NCBI RefSeq assembly: GCF_900444945.1 | Contig: NZ_UFRM01000002.1 | Location: 1-8,721, forward strand | Direction of reading: 5' to 3' | DNA length: 8,721 nucleotides | DNA from: Actinobacillus lignieresii | GTDB taxonomy: Bacteria > Pseudomonadota > Gammaproteobacteria > Enterobacterales > Pasteurellaceae | In this document: piece after piece, positions 7,465 to 8,721 of the stretch | How the letters are laid out: the number at the start of each line of letters is the position of its first letter | Position numbering within the stretch: position 1 is the stretch's first letter | The notes under the pieces: generated by a model | Told to the model about the DNA's origin: nothing | Database searches by the model: none | Seen by the model: only the letters and a program-made list of their open reading frames with translations | Translations under genes and position numbers: made by a program

Positions 7465-7493
7465 TTGATAATGATTATTAATAAGAATATGAT
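7465..7493 (+). promoter_or_regulatory. Sigma-70 promoter of efeO-efeB
   Basis: TTGATA (7465-7470) and TATGAT (7488-7493) are separated by exactly 17 bases, a near-consensus promoter. The spacer is filled by the Fur-like site, so Fur bound there would block RNA polymerase. A GAGGA ribosome site follows at 7514-7518. Confidence 0.7.
7467..7485 (+). promoter_or_regulatory. Fur box
   Basis: GATAATGATTATTAATAAG matches the 19-base Fur consensus GATAATGATAATCATTATC at 14 positions, with the first nine identical. It overlaps the -35 box and spacer of the efeO promoter. This fits iron repression of an iron-uptake operon. Confidence 0.7.
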
Positions 7494-7525
7494 TACCACA
7501 CTATTCTTAGATAGAGGAAAATTTT

Positions 7526-8335
7526 ATGCGTTTAACAAAATTAGCCGTGCTGCTTTCCGGTGTATTACTGACGACTCAATCTTTTGCATTAGACTTAAGC
7601 AAAGAAACCGAAACTTATAAACAATTTGTGGTTGAGCAAATCGACCGCTTAGTTACCGACACCGAGAAATTTGTTGCTTATCTAGATAAAGGCGATGTGC
7701 AAAAAGCGAAACAAATTTACCCGCTTGCACGAATGTATTTTGAACGTTCCGAACCGATTGCCGAGAGTTTTGGCGATTTGGATCCTCGTATTGACGCACG
7801 CCTTGCCGATTTAACCGAAGAAGGCAAAACGGAAAAAGATTGGTCCGGCTTCCAAAAATCGAAAAAGTTTTATGGGAGAAAAATACCACTAAAGGTACAA
7901 AAGCGACTGCGGAACAACTGCTAAAAGACGTTAAAGAATTACGCGCCCAAAATTCCGACGGCGGAAGTTACTCCCGAATTAATGATCACCGGTGCGGTGG
8001 ATTTATTAAATGAGGTGTCCACCACTAAAGTAACCGGTGAAGAGGAAATTTTCTCTAAAACCGACCTTTACGATTTCAAAGCGAATATTGAGGGGGCGGA
8101 AAAAATCTATGAAATCTTTAAACCGCAATTAGACAAAACCGATGCGAAACTTTCGGCGAAATCGCCGCGCTTTGCTGCGGTCAATAGCTTACTGGCAAAA
8201 CACAATAAAGCGAAAAACGGTTACGATTACGTAGCTTATAACAAATTGTCAAAAAACGATGTTAAAGCATTAGCCGAGGCAGTAAACCAACTGGGCGAGC
8301 CGTTGGCGCAATTAGGCGTTCTCTTAGAGAAATAA
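7526..8335 (+). CDS. efeO: EfeO/EfeM-like M75 (imelysin) periplasmic iron-uptake protein, two compensating frameshifts
   Basis: EfeO-type proteins are periplasmic metal-binding partners in EfeUOB ferrous/ferric iron uptake. Residues 1-21 are a Sec signal peptide with Ser-Phe-Ala before the cleavage point. The M75 domain follows directly, with the typical run RMYFERSEPIAESFGDLDPR (70-89). The HxxE metal motif should read His110-Lys-Ile-Glu113-Lys, but a missing base near 7852-7858 turns it into Gln-Lys-Ser-Lys. A surplus base at 7946-7952 restores the frame about 100 bp later at Ile-Pro-Thr-Ala-Glu-Val-Thr-Pro-Glu. The two cancel, so the span of 810 bp still fits a 269-aa protein. It lacks the N-terminal cupredoxin domain of E. 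coli EfeO (375 aa), so it is the short M75-only (EfeM-like) form. GAGGA precedes the ATG. efeB starts 14 bp downstream. The breaks look like sequencing errors. Confidence 0.88.
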
Positions 8336-8349
8336 GGTAGGAATAAATT

Positions 8350-8721
8350 ATGGCAGAAATCCATTCTCGCCGTGATTTTCTAAAAAATACCGCATTGGTA
8401 GGAGCTGGCTTATTGTCGGCTCCTGCTTTTGCTTTAGAATCACGACAACTCACTGCGCAAGCACATAACCAATATCCTTTTTATGGTAAACACCAAGCCG
8501 GCATTGTTACCCTGCACAAAAACATATCTATTTTCTCGTCTTGGATTTAGATACCGCCGATATTGCAAAAGTGAAGAGATTTTCCAAACTTGGACGCGTT
8601 ATAGTAATAATCTGACACAAGGTGAAAATGTCAAGCCTATAGCAACAACGCGTATGTTCCGCCTGCGGATACCGGTGAAGCCGGATAGTTTTGGACCCGC
8701 AAGATCTCACTATCACTTTCG
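8350..8721 (+). CDS. efeB: EfeB, Tat-exported Dyp-type heme peroxidase, 5' part only, frame-broken
   Basis: EfeB (YcdB/YwbN family) is a periplasmic Dyp-type peroxidase of the Efe system, linked to ferrous iron oxidation and to iron release from heme. Residues 6-12 are a perfect twin-arginine motif, Ser-Arg-Arg-Asp-Phe-Leu-Lys, followed by a hydrophobic stretch and Ala-Phe-Ala (26-28) as cleavage site. The family signature YPFYGKHQAGIVT is in frame. After that five indels occur in about 200 bp: a C missing near 8511, an A missing near 8572-8575, a T missing near 8639, a surplus G near 8673 and a surplus T near 8679-8682. Repair gives a sensible Dyp sequence ending Asp-Leu-Thr-Ile-Thr-Phe. The heme-binding C-terminal half lies beyond the window. 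The ribosome site is TAGGA, 14 bp after efeO. The dense errors suggest a poor-quality sequence end. Confidence 0.88.

Noticed and set aside
7350..7530. A LexA (SOS) box for uvrB
   Set aside because: I looked for CTGT-N8-ACAG upstream of uvrB and saw none.
7333..7620. A 95-codon frame crossing the uvrB-efeO control region
   Set aside because: It overlaps the CRP, Fur and promoter sites and the efeO signal peptide in another frame; the efeO frame has the ribosome site and a real signal peptide.
1..8721. tRNA, rRNA, CRISPR array or riboswitch
   Set aside because: No cloverleaf, regularly spaced direct repeats or recognisable aptamer core was seen on either strand.

Overview
The window looks like a piece of a Pasteurellaceae chromosome, probably from the Actinobacillus/Mannheimia side of the family. 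The evidence is AT-rich DNA, PepP, UvrB and EfeO/EfeB proteins of gammaproteobacterial type, and several copies or near-copies of the Apl-type DNA uptake signal core ACAAGCGGT (2463-2471, 2765-2773, 5505-5513, near-matches at 1185-1194 and 7393-7402). The genus is inference.

Layout. Positions 1-2619 and 2621-5234 are the same sequence in opposite orientation, a giant palindrome centred on base 2620. Each arm carries pepP (proline aminopeptidase P), a 450-bp intergenic stretch with a 112-bp nested-hairpin repeat, and a divergently transcribed gene for an unrecognised protein with three membrane segments. The left arm runs off the window edge inside that gene. The rest is single copy: a bidirectional terminator (5296-5323), uvrB on the minus strand (5327-7349), a divergent regulatory region with CRP-like, promoter and Fur-like sites (7432-7493), then efeO (7526-8335) and the start of efeB (8350 to the end), an iron-acquisition pair.

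Every protein-coding gene here is broken by one or more single-base indels, mostly in or beside short homopolymers. Correcting them gives proteins of expected length with all expected motifs visible: PepP 428 aa, UvrB 673 aa, EfeO 269 aa. The two arms differ from each other almost only by indels, and many breaks in one arm are intact in the other. The simplest reading is a low-coverage, indel-prone long-read contig (or raw read) whose left 2.6 kb is a fold-back chimera, not a real duplication and not real pseudogenes. The likely true order is pepP (-), membrane protein gene (+), uvrB (-), efeO-efeB (+).

Functionally these are mostly unrelated housekeeping genes: peptide turnover (PepP), nucleotide excision repair (UvrB) and iron uptake (EfeO/EfeB, apparently under Fur and perhaps CRP). 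The one uncharacterised item is the membrane protein gene between pepP and uvrB. I found no convincing new multi-gene system.
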